Shown: piece by piece, positions 7,260-15,194 of the stretch | Position numbering within the stretch: position 1 is the stretch's first letter | Layout of the letters: each line of letters opens with the position of its first letter | Source: Deinococcus roseus | GTDB lineage: Bacteria; Deinococcota; Deinococci; Deinococcales; Deinococcaceae | Direction: 5' to 3' | Length of the DNA: 64,000 nt | NCBI RefSeq assembly: GCF_014646895.1 | Contig: NZ_BMOD01000006.1 | Span: 62,001 to 126,000 of the forward strand | Program-made: the position numbers and the translations under genes | The notes under the pieces: generated by a model | What the model was told of the DNA's origin: nothing | What the model saw: only the letters and a program-made list of their open reading frames with translations | Databases searched by the model: none

Positions 7260-7943
7260 ATGTATACACTAACACTGCCTCCTTTCGCTGCTCAAGTGGG
7301 TCTAGCAGTGGATGTGGTGGCCTTTGCCATGCACAAGGGCCAGCTGCACATCCTGCTGGTTCGCCGTGGTCTGGAACCCCACTCCCAATCCTGGGCGCTT
7401 CCCGGGGGTTTCGTTCAACACGAAGAAACCCTGGCTGCTGCTGCCCTGAGGGAACTCCGTGAAGAGACCAGTGTGGCGCTCTCTCCCAACCATCTTGAAC
7501 AACTTTATACTTTTGGCAATCCTGGCCGTGACCCCCGTGGCCGCATTGTTTCCGTGGCCCACATGGCGGTTTTGCCCCACGGAACCCCTGCTGTGCACGC
7601 CGGAGGCAGCACGGTGGGTGCAGCCTGGTTTGTGGCCCACGATCCACCTCCGCTGGCTTTCGACCACGCGGACATCCTGTCCCGTGCCATCCGCAGGCTG
7701 CAAACCCGCCTGGAATACGCCAACCTGGCTTTTGAATTTCTGCCCGAGCACTTCACCCTGCCTGAACTGCAGGAAGTGTATGAGGCGATCCTCAACCAGA
7801 AGCTGGACAAGCGCAACTTCCGCAAGCGCATCCTCTCACAGGGGTTGCTGGAGCCTGCAGGAGAGCGCCGCAACGGTGTGGGCCGTCCTGCGCAGGTGTA
7901 CCGCCGCACCAAACGGGTGAAATACCCCGGATCTGCCCTCTGA
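7260..7943 (+). CDS. NrtR-like NUDIX-winged helix transcriptional regulator
   Basis: About 227 residues. The N-terminal NUDIX domain (about 10-145) has LPGGFV...AAAALRELREET, a degenerate NUDIX box in which Gln and His replace acidic or glycine positions. The C-terminal winged helix (about 150-225) contains FTLPELQEVYEAIL and the DNA-binding segment DKRNFRKRIL. NrtR proteins repress NAD synthesis or sugar genes and sense ADP-ribose; GRDPRGRIVSVAHMA is the ligand-side motif. No NAD gene is adjacent, so the target is unknown. The start is ATG 7260; the preceding GTG is also in frame. Confidence 0.88.
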   Translation: MYTLTLPPFAAQVGLAVDVVAFAMHKGQLHILLVRRGLEPHSQSWALPGGFVQHEETLAAAALRELREETSVALSPNHLEQLYTFGNPGRDPRGRIVSVAHMAVLPHGTPAVHAGGSTVGAAWFVAHDPPPLAFDHADILSRAIRRLQTRLEYANLAFEFLPEHFTLPELQEVYEAILNQKLDKRNFRKRILSQGLLEPAGERRNGVGRPAQVYRRTKRVKYPGSAL

Positions 7944-8065
7944 AGTTTGCTTGCTGTACCAGGTGCAACATCAGCTGAAAATGCTGATGTTTTTTCTTTG
8001 CAGGACGCGTGCTTTTCGGGTCCTGCCAATGCCAATCAACCCACCATCCTCACCCCCCAAAACGT

Positions 8066-8071
8066 TATAAA
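8066..8071 (+). promoter_or_regulatory. -10 box before ybaB
   Basis: TATAAA lies nine bases before the ATG at 8081, consistent with a leaderless ybaB-recR mRNA. It overlaps nothing else; the -35 is poor. Confidence 0.45.
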
Positions 8072-8080
8072 ATGGCCTTT

Positions 8081-8380
8081 ATGGACATGAAGAAACTGAT
8101 GAAGCAAATGCAGCAGGCCCAGGTCGCTGCACAGAAAATTCAAGACCAGCTTGCTGGGATGACCGTGACTGGATCGGCCAGTGGCATGGTGGAAGTGACC
8201 CTGAACGGTCAGGGCAAACTGCAAGCCCTCAAGATCAACCCCCAGGCTGTGGATCCGGACGATGTGGAAGCCCTGGAAGACCTCCTGCTGGTGGCCTTCA
8301 AAGATGCCCAGGAGAAAGCCGACGCGCTGCAACAGCAGGAAACGCAGCGCAGCATGGGCTTCCTGGGCGGCCTGATGTGA
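8081..8380 (+). CDS. YbaB/EbfC family nucleoid-associated protein
   Basis: This is a 99-residue dimeric DNA-binding protein. The sequence runs MDMKKLMKQMQQAQ (helix 1), then MVEVTLNGQGKLQALKINP (central sheet) and LEDLLLVAFKDAQEKA (C-terminal helix), the family signature. It usually sits between dnaX and recR; here recR follows one base after the stop, but dnaX is absent upstream. I prefer the ATG at 8081, because a TATAAA box would start the mRNA there; the ATG at 8072 adds three residues. Confidence 0.9.
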   Translation: MDMKKLMKQMQQAQVAAQKIQDQLAGMTVTGSASGMVEVTLNGQGKLQALKINPQAVDPDDVEALEDLLLVAFKDAQEKADALQQQETQRSMGFLGGLM

Positions 8381-8381
8381 A

Positions 8382-8975
8382 ATGAAGTACCCATCCAGCC
8401 TGCTTCAATTGATCCGGGAACTGTCCAGATGGCCGGGCATTGGCCCCAAAAGTGCCCAGAAACTGGCCTTTTACCTGTTTGAACAGCCCCAGGAAGACAT
8501 CGAACGGATTGCCAGACTGCTTTTAAGCGCCAAGGAAGAACTGCACCTCTGCCCCCAGTGCTTCAACGTCACCGACAAGGAGCTCTGCGAGGTGTGCAGC
8601 GACGCCACCCGTGCCCAGAACCAGATCTGTGTTGTGGAAGACCCCGGTGATGTGCTGGCCATTGAACGCTCTGGTGAGTACCGTGGCCTGTACCATGTGC
8701 TGCACGGCGCCATCAGTCCCATGCACGGGGTCGGGCCGGACAAGCTGTACATCAAGCAACTCCTGACCCGCGTGACCCCCGACCATGAAGTGATTCTGGC
8801 CACCAGCACCACTGTGGAAGGGGAAGCCACCAGCATGTACCTGCAACGGCAACTGGCCCCCACCAATGCCACGGTCAGCCGCATTGCATATGGGCTGCCT
8901 GTGGGTGGAGCCCTGGAATATGCAGATGAAGTGACCCTGGGACGGGCCATTTCGGGGCGTCAGAAAATCAAATAA
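8382..8975 (+). CDS. recR: Recombination protein RecR
   Basis: RecR works with RecO/RecF to load RecA on gapped DNA. The 197 residues include an N-terminal helix-hairpin-helix (WPGIGPKSAQKLAF), a four-Cys zinc finger (LCPQCFNVTDKELCEVC) and a Toprim domain (ICVVEDPGDVLAIE, with HGVGPD and ATSTTVEGEAT). The length is normal for the family. It is co-transcribed with ybaB, consistent with the classic pairing. Confidence 0.97.
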   Translation: MKYPSSLLQLIRELSRWPGIGPKSAQKLAFYLFEQPQEDIERIARLLLSAKEELHLCPQCFNVTDKELCEVCSDATRAQNQICVVEDPGDVLAIERSGEYRGLYHVLHGAISPMHGVGPDKLYIKQLLTRVTPDHEVILATSTTVEGEATSMYLQRQLAPTNATVSRIAYGLPVGGALEYADEVTLGRAISGRQKIK

Positions 8976-8983
8976 GCCCACCC

Positions 8984-9062
8984 TCCCCCCTGTCTTTCGC
9001 GCTGCTCAAGACTGTCCCCCCGAAATGGGGGGACAGTTTCGAACGAAGTGAGAACAGGGGGT
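8984..9062. repeat. Nested palindromic repeat with C/G runs; also a terminator
   Basis: An outer arm CCCCCCTGT (about 8988-8997) and ACAGGGGG (about 9053-9060) enclose CTTTCGCGCTGCTC and GAACGAAGTGAGA. Inside is a perfect 11-bp hairpin (ACTGTCCCCCC, 9011-9021, with 9027-9037). It lies between convergent recR and a NUDIX gene, so it can end both transcripts. Similar architecture recurs near 54550 and 60090. Confidence 0.65.
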
Positions 9063-9079
9063 GAAGAAGGTCAGGCATC

Positions 9080-9553
9080 TCAGATGGGGTAATACGCCTT
9101 CGGAGTCCCGGCCAGGAAATCCTGGGTGGGCACCCAGATCAGCGGGTTGCGCTCCTCGAATTCGGGTGGAGGACCAAAGCGCACCAGTTGCATCACCTTG
9201 TCAAAAGGAATCCACTCCGCAGAGAGCACCTCGGGATCCATGGGTTGCAGTTCCCCTTTGCATTTTCCGGTGAAGCGGGCGAAATTGGCGTAGTGTGCGT
9301 GTTTGGTCATGGAAAGCATTTCCCCTTCCAGCAGGGAGATGAATTCGATGTCGAACAGGTCCAGGCCTGTTTCTTCTTTGACCTGCCGGATGGCGGCATC
9401 GGCCAGAGATTCACCGTCTCTGGCTTTTCCACCGGGAAGGCCCCAGAAAATGGAACCATCGTCCATGCGTTCGGTGACCAGAAGCAGGTGTCCATCTTGC
9501 ACCAGATAGACGTGTGCGGCGCGTTTGAGGGGAATGACCCGAGAAATCGGCAT
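9080..9553 (-). CDS. NUDIX hydrolase
   Basis: This 157-residue pyrophosphohydrolase carries the NUDIX box GKARDGESLADAAIRQVKEE followed by TGL. The first Glu of the usual REUxEE is Gln, while the metal-binding EE pair is kept, so activity is likely. The substrate (nucleotide, ADP-sugar or similar) cannot be told. TATAAT ends five bases before the ATG, indicating a leaderless mRNA. Deinococcus genomes carry many NUDIX paralogues. Confidence 0.88.
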   Translation of the reverse strand: MPISRVIPLKRAAHVYLVQDGHLLLVTERMDDGSIFWGLPGGKARDGESLADAAIRQVKEETGLDLFDIEFISLLEGEMLSMTKHAHYANFARFTGKCKGELQPMDPEVLSAEWIPFDKVMQLVRFGPPPEFEERNPLIWVPTQDFLAGTPKAYYPI

Positions 9554-9558
9554 GGCCT

Positions 9559-9564
9559 ATTATA
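9559..9564 (-). promoter_or_regulatory. -10 box for leaderless NUDIX mRNA
   Basis: A perfect TATAAT on the minus strand ends five bases before the ATG at 9553. No clear -35 is seen. Confidence 0.6.
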
Positions 9565-9715
9565 CTGATTTCGTCAAATGCTGGATTTGAGCTGTTTTTC
9601 GGTGGAGGTGCCGTGAAAGGATTGCAACATGAGGCAAAAGGTCTCTGGGAGCGGGTCTGGCTGGAGGCTGGATTGCTGGCTGCACCGAAATGCTGGCTGT
9701 CAAGATCAAAAAAAA

Positions 9716-9744
9716 CAGACACCCGAACAGTAACAGTCTATAGG
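9716..9744 (+). promoter_or_regulatory. Candidate promoter of the small RNA
   Basis: CAGACA (9716-9721), 17 bases and TATAGG (9739-9744) match the consensus at four of six positions each. A 6-bp inverted repeat (ACAGTC/GACTGT, 9733-9749) straddles the -10 and could be an operator. Confidence 0.35.
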
Positions 9745-9750
9745 ACTGTG

Positions 9751-9842
9751 ACCGGTTAAGATTTGAGTGACAGAAAACCTGTTACAGTGAAACAGACCAA
9801 TGGAGTGTGGCCCTCGAATGCAAATTCGGGGGTTAATTTTTT
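9751..9842 (+). ncRNA. Candidate structured small RNA
   Basis: No coding frame fits here, yet a strong plus-strand intrinsic terminator ends the stretch: a 9-bp stem CCCTCGAAT/ATTCGGGGG with a GCAA tetraloop (9811-9832), followed by TTAATTTTTT. A second hairpin, GTGACAG/CTGTTAC with a 5-base loop, lies at 9767-9785. With the promoter-like elements upstream this predicts a transcript of about 90 bases. It matches no RNA family I recognise (not tmRNA, SRP, 6S or RNase P). The 5' end is inferred. Confidence 0.45.
9811..9842 (+). terminator. Intrinsic terminator with GCAA tetraloop
   Basis: The 9-bp stem, GNRA loop and T-rich tail point along the plus strand, where no upstream protein gene on that strand exists nearby. 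Confidence 0.8.
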
Positions 9843-9881
9843 GATTTTGCCTGATCACAACAGCTCCTGGCTTTGCTGTGC

Positions 9882-9914
9882 AAAAAGCAGCAGGGTTTAA
9901 CCCTGCTGCTTTTT
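9882..9914. terminator. Bidirectional terminator after the Omp85 gene
   Basis: A perfect 14-bp stem (AAAAAGCAGCAGGG and complement) with a 5-base loop and A/T flanks on both sides. It lies just downstream of the minus-strand Omp85 gene. Confidence 0.9.
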
Positions 9915-9968
9915 CTTGTGCACCTGTCAGGCAACAGCCAGCAGAACACCTGCCTGGTTGTAAGCGCT

Positions 9969-12425
9969 TCAGAACAAAAAGCCCAGTTTGATGGAAAACT
10001 TCCCTTTTGGATACAGGTTGGAAAAAGCGTAATCCACCCTGAGGGGCAACACGAAGCTTTCGGTTCCCAGTTGCGCCTGCACGCCCAGACCATAGCCCAA
10101 ATTCATGTTGAAGTCGTTCTGGGTCCAGGCATCTCCTGCATCCAGGAACGCCAGAGCGTAAAGGCCTTGCAGGAAGTCGGTTTTCACCCCAAAATCTGCA
10201 CGTGCTTCCACGCCTGCAGTGAAGAAATTCTTGCCAGAGAAGCTGCTTTCGTCAAAGCCCTTGAGGCTGAAACGGTCGTCGAACTGGCTGCCCCCCACCC
10301 GGAAGAGGGCAGATTCAGGGGCCTGACCCACAATGGCTCCGGCATCCACCCGGCCTGCCAGCACCACGTTGACCGGGCTGTCTGCCGTGAGGTCCAGGTA
10401 ACCGCGCAGTCCGCCAGAGAGTTTTCCCCAGTTCAGGCTGGTTTTTTCGTATCCAAAGCCATAACTGCCATTCACCGAAGCACGGAATCCGCTGGTGGGA
10501 AAGGTGGCACTGTCCGAAAAGTCGCTGTTCAGGCTGGAGAAAGCCTGCACTGTCCAGCCTTTCCCTGGAAGGTTCTGGCTGACTGCAGGATCACTGTCTG
10601 GCAGGCCTGTGGAGTCTCCAGGCTCCAGGTAATACTGCTTCAGTTCGCCTTGTAAGCCACCACTGAGGGAGGTGTGATCGTCCAGGCTGGTCCCAACCTC
10701 CAGGGTGGCCTGATTGGTTCTTTCGGAATAATCCCGTTCGGTGTCTGCCGTGCCGTTTTTGATGGGCAGGTTGGGGGTGACGTTGCTGGCCAGGGTGATT
10801 TTGGCGTTGATGGGCTGTTCGGGAGCACCCAGGTAGGGGAGGCCGTAAGCGATGGAGCCACCCAGCACCTGACCTGCAGCATTGGGGGCAAAATTCAGAC
10901 TGGCGGTGAGTTGATGGCCCAGTCCAAAGAGGTTGGTGTCGCTGATCTGCAAATCGCCAGCAAAACCTTCTTCTGCAGCGTAAGTCAGGCCAGGGCTGAC
11001 ATTCAGGCTGGGCACCTCCTGCAAAGTCAGGGCCAGACGCACCTTGCTGGGGTCATTGGTCTGGACGGGTTGTACGTTCACCACTTTCAGCACCCCGCCC
11101 TGTACCAGTCGGGTCAATTGTTTGCGGAAAATGTCTGCGTTCAGGGCACTGCCTTCTCTGGGCAACTGGGAACGCACAAAATCCTCGCTGGTGCGCCGCT
11201 CGCCTTCCCATTTGAAGTCGTAGCCTGCAATGGTCACTTCGGTGAGCTGGAAGGTCAGGGTTTTGCCATCAAAGCGCAGTGGGTTTTCGGGCAGCAAAAC
11301 ATCATAGCCACGATCCCGATACAGGCGTTGCAGGGTCAGCACATCTTCCTGGGCCAGCGGAAAGCTGAAGGTCTCTCCCACTTTTGATTTCAGTGCCCCG
11401 GTCAATTCCTCATCGGACAGGACGGTGTTCCCTTCGACCTGAATGCTGGAAATTTTACCTGCTGGAACGTCGGTCACCACCAGTTGCACATCCACCTTGC
11501 GCGGGTCAGAGGGGTTCTGCTGGTACTGCAGGGTCACGGTTTTCCCGAGCTGCTCACTGATTTTTTGCAGGTCTGCACTGAAATCTGCGGGCCTGAACAC
11601 CTGGCCTTCCTGCACGGAAAGCACGGGTACAGGATCAATCAGGCTGCTGTCGATGCTGCCAATGGTGAGTTCCACCACCGGAATGCTGAGGATGCCGTTG
11701 TTCAGCACGGCCTTTTGCAGATCTGCACCACTGCCCAGATAACCCGCCTGCTGGTACGCTGCTGCAAGGTTGCGCAAAGACAGCTCGTAAAGGTCTGAGC
11801 TGAAGGTGCCCTGTTTGAGCAAATCTGCAAAAGCATCCTGGGCCACCTGCGCTGGGATGCTTTTCAAGCCCTGAAACACCACCTGTTTGATGGGTGCATT
11901 CTCCTTGACCTGAAAAGTGATGGTGGTGCCAGCCGTGCTGTCCTGCAGGGAGGTGGTGACTTCGGGCAGGAAAGGCAACCCCTGGTCCCGCAGGGCCTGC
12001 CGGAATTTTGCACGGGCCAGTTCAAGCTGACTGGTGTTCAGCACTGCACCTTTGACAATTCCGTACTGGTCCTGCAGGGTTTTCAGGAAGGCCTGCTGAT
12101 CGGTCAGGGTGGTCCCTGTGACCACAATGTCAAGAATTTTAGGGTTTTCCTGCACTTCAATCAGCAGTACAGGCCCTTTGTCTTCGTTCTGCACTTTGAT
12201 TTGTACCACCCTGAAAATGCCCAGACGGGCAATGGCGGCACGGATGGCTTCTTCTTTGACCTCACTGACTCTGGATCCCTGGTAAATGGGCAGGCGGCTC
12301 TTGATGGTGCTGGCCTGCGAGGAGGAAACACCCACAATGCGAATTTCCTGCAAAGTGTCCTGGGTCTGGGCGATGGCAATGGATGGAAAAGCAAGCAAAG
12401 CAGTCACAGTAAGAACTTTTTTCAT
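9969..12425 (-). CDS. bamA: Omp85/BamA family outer membrane assembly protein
   Basis: This 818-residue protein inserts beta-barrel proteins into the outer membrane. It has a signal peptide (MKKVLTVTALLAFPSIAIAQ) and a long periplasmic part with repeated POTRA-like segments (for example IRIVGVSSS, LDIVVTGTTL, IKQVVFQGLKSIP, ISSIQVEGNTVLSDEEL). A C-terminal 16-strand barrel (about 490-818) ends in Phe. RVGGSQFDDRFSLKGF matches the conserved L6 loop region (VRGF-type). Its presence confirms a diderm envelope. The start is ATG 12425, which begins a clean signal peptide; ATG 12440 is in frame upstream. Confidence 0.9.
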   Translation of the reverse strand: MKKVLTVTALLAFPSIAIAQTQDTLQEIRIVGVSSSQASTIKSRLPIYQGSRVSEVKEEAIRAAIARLGIFRVVQIKVQNEDKGPVLLIEVQENPKILDIVVTGTTLTDQQAFLKTLQDQYGIVKGAVLNTSQLELARAKFRQALRDQGLPFLPEVTTSLQDSTAGTTITFQVKENAPIKQVVFQGLKSIPAQVAQDAFADLLKQGTFSSDLYELSLRNLAAAYQQAGYLGSGADLQKAVLNNGILSIPVVELTIGSIDSSLIDPVPVLSVQEGQVFRPADFSADLQKISEQLGKTVTLQYQQNPSDPRKVDVQLVVTDVPAGKISSIQVEGNTVLSDEELTGALKSKVGETFSFPLAQEDVLTLQRLYRDRGYDVLLPENPLRFDGKTLTFQLTEVTIAGYDFKWEGERRTSEDFVRSQLPREGSALNADIFRKQLTRLVQGGVLKVVNVQPVQTNDPSKVRLALTLQEVPSLNVSPGLTYAAEEGFAGDLQISDTNLFGLGHQLTASLNFAPNAAGQVLGGSIAYGLPYLGAPEQPINAKITLASNVTPNLPIKNGTADTERDYSERTNQATLEVGTSLDDHTSLSGGLQGELKQYYLEPGDSTGLPDSDPAVSQNLPGKGWTVQAFSSLNSDFSDSATFPTSGFRASVNGSYGFGYEKTSLNWGKLSGGLRGYLDLTADSPVNVVLAGRVDAGAIVGQAPESALFRVGGSQFDDRFSLKGFDESSFSGKNFFTAGVEARADFGVKTDFLQGLYALAFLDAGDAWTQNDFNMNLGYGLGVQAQLGTESFVLPLRVDYAFSNLYPKGKFSIKLGFLF

Positions 12426-12728
12426 GGCACTGAGAACCATGCTACGGTTTAACCTGAGAAGATTGCTGCAGTTTCCCTGACAAACGTGAGAACCAGCCAA
12501 AATCCAGCAAGGCAAAAAAGTGTGTTTTCTTGCAGCTCAGGCTGCTGTAGGTTTCCTGAAGAGGAGCTCTTTACCAATGGCTCATGGTGGGCTCAGGAAC
12601 CCCCACCGAAGCCAGATCCCACCCTTTTCCTCAACACCTTCAGGTGCAGCGGGACATGCTTCCAAAGCACCCAGGCCGATCGCTGAGGGATGGATGCTGA
12701 AAGCTCTCCCATTAACTGCTTTCGCGTA
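12426..12728. other. Intergenic region between divergent Omp85 and exporter genes
   Basis: About 300 bases without a convincing coding frame on either strand. It must hold the Omp85 promoter; no strong consensus is visible. I checked for common riboswitch cores and recognise none. Confidence 0.4.
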
Positions 12729-12758
12729 TTGCTTTGTGCACAATGGGCGGGTTAGGCT
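12729..12758 (+). promoter_or_regulatory. Promoter of the DMT exporter gene
   Basis: TTGCTT (12729-12734), an 18-base spacer and TAGGCT (12753-12758), with the ATG nine bases later, suggest a very short or absent leader. Confidence 0.5.
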
Positions 12759-12767
12759 TGGCCCAAC

Positions 12768-13661
12768 ATGACCCCGACTGTGCTGTGGTCTCTGATCTCC
12801 CTGTACCTGATCTGGGGGTCCACCTATTTTGGAATGCGGGTGGCCCTGACCGGGTTCCCTCCGTTTTTGCAGGGGGGCCTGAGGTACATGACGGCTGGCC
12901 TGCTGCTCCTGCTCTTCCTCAAATTGCGCAAAACCCCCTGGCCTTCTGGCAAGCAGGTGCTCAATGCTGTGATGGTGGGGGTCCTGCTGACGGTGGTGGG
13001 ACATGGCATGGTGCTGTATGCCGAACAGGATGTGTCCAGTGCAGTGGCGGCCGTTGCAGTGGGCGTTTCGCCCGTGTGGGCCGCCATCTGGAGTGCTTTG
13101 TGGGGCAAAGCGCCAAAAGGCACAGAATGGGTAGGGTTGATCCTGGGCGTGGTGGGCATTGTGGTGCTGAATTCGGGCAAGGAGTTGACGGCTGCCCCCA
13201 TTGCCATGGTGGCCCTGATTGTGGCCCCCATGAGCTGGTCTTTTGGCACGGTCTGGAGCAAACACCTCAGCATGCCCGAAGGGGTGATGAACACCGCCCT
13301 GCAGATCTTCTTTGGAGGGATTGGCAGTGCGCTGGTGGGTCTGCTGTTGGGCGAAAAAATCACCCATGTGCCCGGTCCAGCCTGGGTGGCTTTCTGGTAC
13401 CTGGTGGTTTTCGGCTCGATCATTGCCTACAACGCCTTCATGTACCTGGTGCGCAATGTGAGCACACCTCTGGCCATGAGTTACGCCTACGTTAATCCCA
13501 TTGTGGCCCTCTTTGTGGGGCATTTTCTGGGAGGAGAGACCATCAATTTGCAGAGCATTCTGGCCTGCGTGCTGATCCTCTTTGCTGTGGTGCTGCTCAC
13601 CCGTCCGAGCCGGGAGCAGGCTCCAGCCCAGACGCAAAAATCTGACGTCCCTTCAGACTGA
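12768..13661 (+). CDS. EamA/DMT superfamily transporter
   Basis: This 297-residue inner membrane protein has about ten hydrophobic helices and two EamA repeats. The first begins LYLIWGSTYFGMRVAL and has RYMTAGLLLL; the second begins around residue 150 with SWSFGTVWSK. It resembles the YedA/RhtA-type exporters of amino acids or metabolites, but the substrate is unknown. Its 3' end overlaps the convergent Rieske gene by 65 bases; both frames look intact there. Confidence 0.88.
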   Translation: MTPTVLWSLISLYLIWGSTYFGMRVALTGFPPFLQGGLRYMTAGLLLLLFLKLRKTPWPSGKQVLNAVMVGVLLTVVGHGMVLYAEQDVSSAVAAVAVGVSPVWAAIWSALWGKAPKGTEWVGLILGVVGIVVLNSGKELTAAPIAMVALIVAPMSWSFGTVWSKHLSMPEGVMNTALQIFFGGIGSALVGLLLGEKITHVPGPAWVAFWYLVVFGSIIAYNAFMYLVRNVSTPLAMSYAYVNPIVALFVGHFLGGETINLQSILACVLILFAVVLLTRPSREQAPAQTQKSDVPSD

Positions 13662-14157
13662 GTTTCAACCGGGGCAGGGGATACAGGGCCTTGCCAAAGA
13701 CGCTCTGGCCTTCCTGCAAGGGGTCAAAAATGCTGTAGTGGCATGGACAGCCCAGCATCGGGTGGCTGATGCGGTAATTGAAGGTGAGGGCTGCGGCCTC
13801 CGGGTCCCGCAAAGGCTGCACACTGCAGCCCAGATGGGTGCAGACCCGTGAGAAAGCTGCATAATGCAATCCATCCAGTGTGACGCTGCTCTGGGTGGGG
13901 TTGGGCAGGCGCAGCAGCACACAGGGAACTCCTGCATAGGTGAAATCCAGGCTGTCAAAGTCTTTCTTGAGCTGGGTGGTTTCGGCCACCAGGGTGACAG
14001 CCCCGGCTTTGAAGTTTGGAGCCGCCACCTGTTTCTTGCCAAAAGTCACCCGTGAGGCATACCAGAACATCCCTCCAAAAGCCCCGAAGGTGCCCGTGAC
14101 CGGAAGCACCCACCAGTATTCCAGCAGTTTTCTGCGGTTGATGGGTGCCTTGCTCAT
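13597..14157 (-). CDS. Rieske [2Fe-2S] protein at the end of the ccm cluster
   Basis: This 186-residue protein is anchored by one N-terminal helix (about 14-33), after the basic start MSKAPINRRKLLEYWW. The Rieske motifs CTHLGCS and CPCHYS provide the Cys/His ligands of the cluster. It is distinct from the complex III Rieske at 45226 and has an insertion between the motifs. Its start overlaps the preceding CcmI-cytochrome gene by four bases, so it may form a small electron-transfer unit with that cytochrome. The physiological partner is unknown. Confidence 0.88.
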   Translation of the reverse strand: MSKAPINRRKLLEYWWVLPVTGTFGAFGGMFWYASRVTFGKKQVAAPNFKAGAVTLVAETTQLKKDFDSLDFTYAGVPCVLLRLPNPTQSSVTLDGLHYAAFSRVCTHLGCSVQPLRDPEAAALTFNYRISHPMLGCPCHYSIFDPLQEGQSVFGKALYPLPRLKLSLKGRQIFASGLEPAPGSDG

Positions 14158-15194
14158 GGCTTCAGGGTCTTCACATGCTGAACCAGGGCGTCCAGTTGTG
14201 CCTCTGTCAGGTTGGGAAAGGCTGGCATGGAGCCCACACCTTTCTGGATGATGGCCTTGAGTGCAGCTTCATTGCGGGCTGCGCTGCTGGACAGCAGGCT
14301 GGGAGCGGTTTTGCCTTCCCCTCTGCTGCCGTGGCAAGAGGCGCAGTTCTGGGCAAACAGTTCCTCACCAGAAGTGTCTTCTCCCAGTGCCGCCCGCAGC
14401 TGTGAAATTTGCTCGTCGGCTTCCAGACTGCTGGGGTTCAGGTCCCGGAACTTCAGGAAAGCCTGCAGGGCTTCTTGCGCTGCATTGTTGTTCATGTAGG
14501 CATAACCCAGCAGCAAGTGGCCTTCTGGCTCTTTGGGCTCCAGCTGGACGGCCATTTGCACAAATTGCAAACCCTGCTGGCGGTACTGCTCATTGGTGGA
14601 CAGAAAGACCCCCAGACGGCGCAGGGCTTCTGCATCCTGGGTGTTTTTGGTCAGGTTGAGCAGGTCTCCATAAGCCTGGGCAGCCTCCTGAAATTTTCCT
14701 GCATCAAAAGCGGCCCGTGCGTAGGTTTTGATGTCTTCAGGTTTTTTGGTGAGGCTGGCTTTGCTCTGAAGTTCCGGAAGTTTCAGGACGTTTTGCAGCT
14801 GTCTGGCTTCTGTTCCGCCCACCCCGGAGTAACGCCAGGTCTGGAAGAAGGAAAATCCGCCCACAATGAGTACGGATGCGCACAGCAAAGTGGTCAGCAA
14901 TGCAGGCAGATGGGCCGGTCTGCTGAGGGCAGTGGCTGGAGGCGCAGGGGGCAGGTCATCCAGGGCTTTTAACACACGGGCCAGACGGGCCTTGAAGGTC
15001 AGTTCTGCCCGTTCTTTTTCTTGCGGAGGCAACCCCTGGGTGCTGAGGTCCTTCAATTCAGTGACCAGCAAATCCCGCTCTTCCAGCAAATCGTTGCGCT
15101 GGCTGTCTTCTGGGGTGGTGAGTGCTTTTTTTGAGGTGGGCAACAGCACCAGAATCAGCATCACTGTGGCCACGGCCAGCATCAGGTAGATCAT
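14154..15194 (-). CDS. CcmI-like TPR protein fused to a cytochrome c domain
   Basis: This 346-residue protein has three parts. The N-terminal CcmI-type region has two membrane helices (about 1-18 and 98-117) separated by a charged coil. TPR repeats follow (about 150-255, with LLLGYAYMNNNAAQEALQAF). A C-terminal cytochrome c domain (about 265-346) has the haem motif CASCH and the axial Met in GSMPAFP. CcmI normally presents apocytochrome to the haem lyase CcmF; fusion to a mature c domain is unusual. It overlaps ccmH upstream and the Rieske gene downstream by four bases each. Confidence 0.88.
   Translation of the reverse strand: MIYLMLAVATVMLILVLLPTSKKALTTPEDSQRNDLLEERDLLVTELKDLSTQGLPPQEKERAELTFKARLARVLKALDDLPPAPPATALSRPAHLPALLTTLLCASVLIVGGFSFFQTWRYSGVGGTEARQLQNVLKLPELQSKASLTKKPEDIKTYARAAFDAGKFQEAAQAYGDLLNLTKNTQDAEALRRLGVFLSTNEQYRQQGLQFVQMAVQLEPKEPEGHLLLGYAYMNNNAAQEALQAFLKFRDLNPSSLEADEQISQLRAALGEDTSGEELFAQNCASCHGSRGEGKTAPSLLSSSAARNEAALKAIIQKGVGSMPAFPNLTEAQLDALVQHVKTLKP

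Noticed and set aside
12426..12728. Possible riboswitch before the Omp85 or exporter gene
   Set aside because: I could not match any known aptamer core and saw no terminator or sequestering hairpin.
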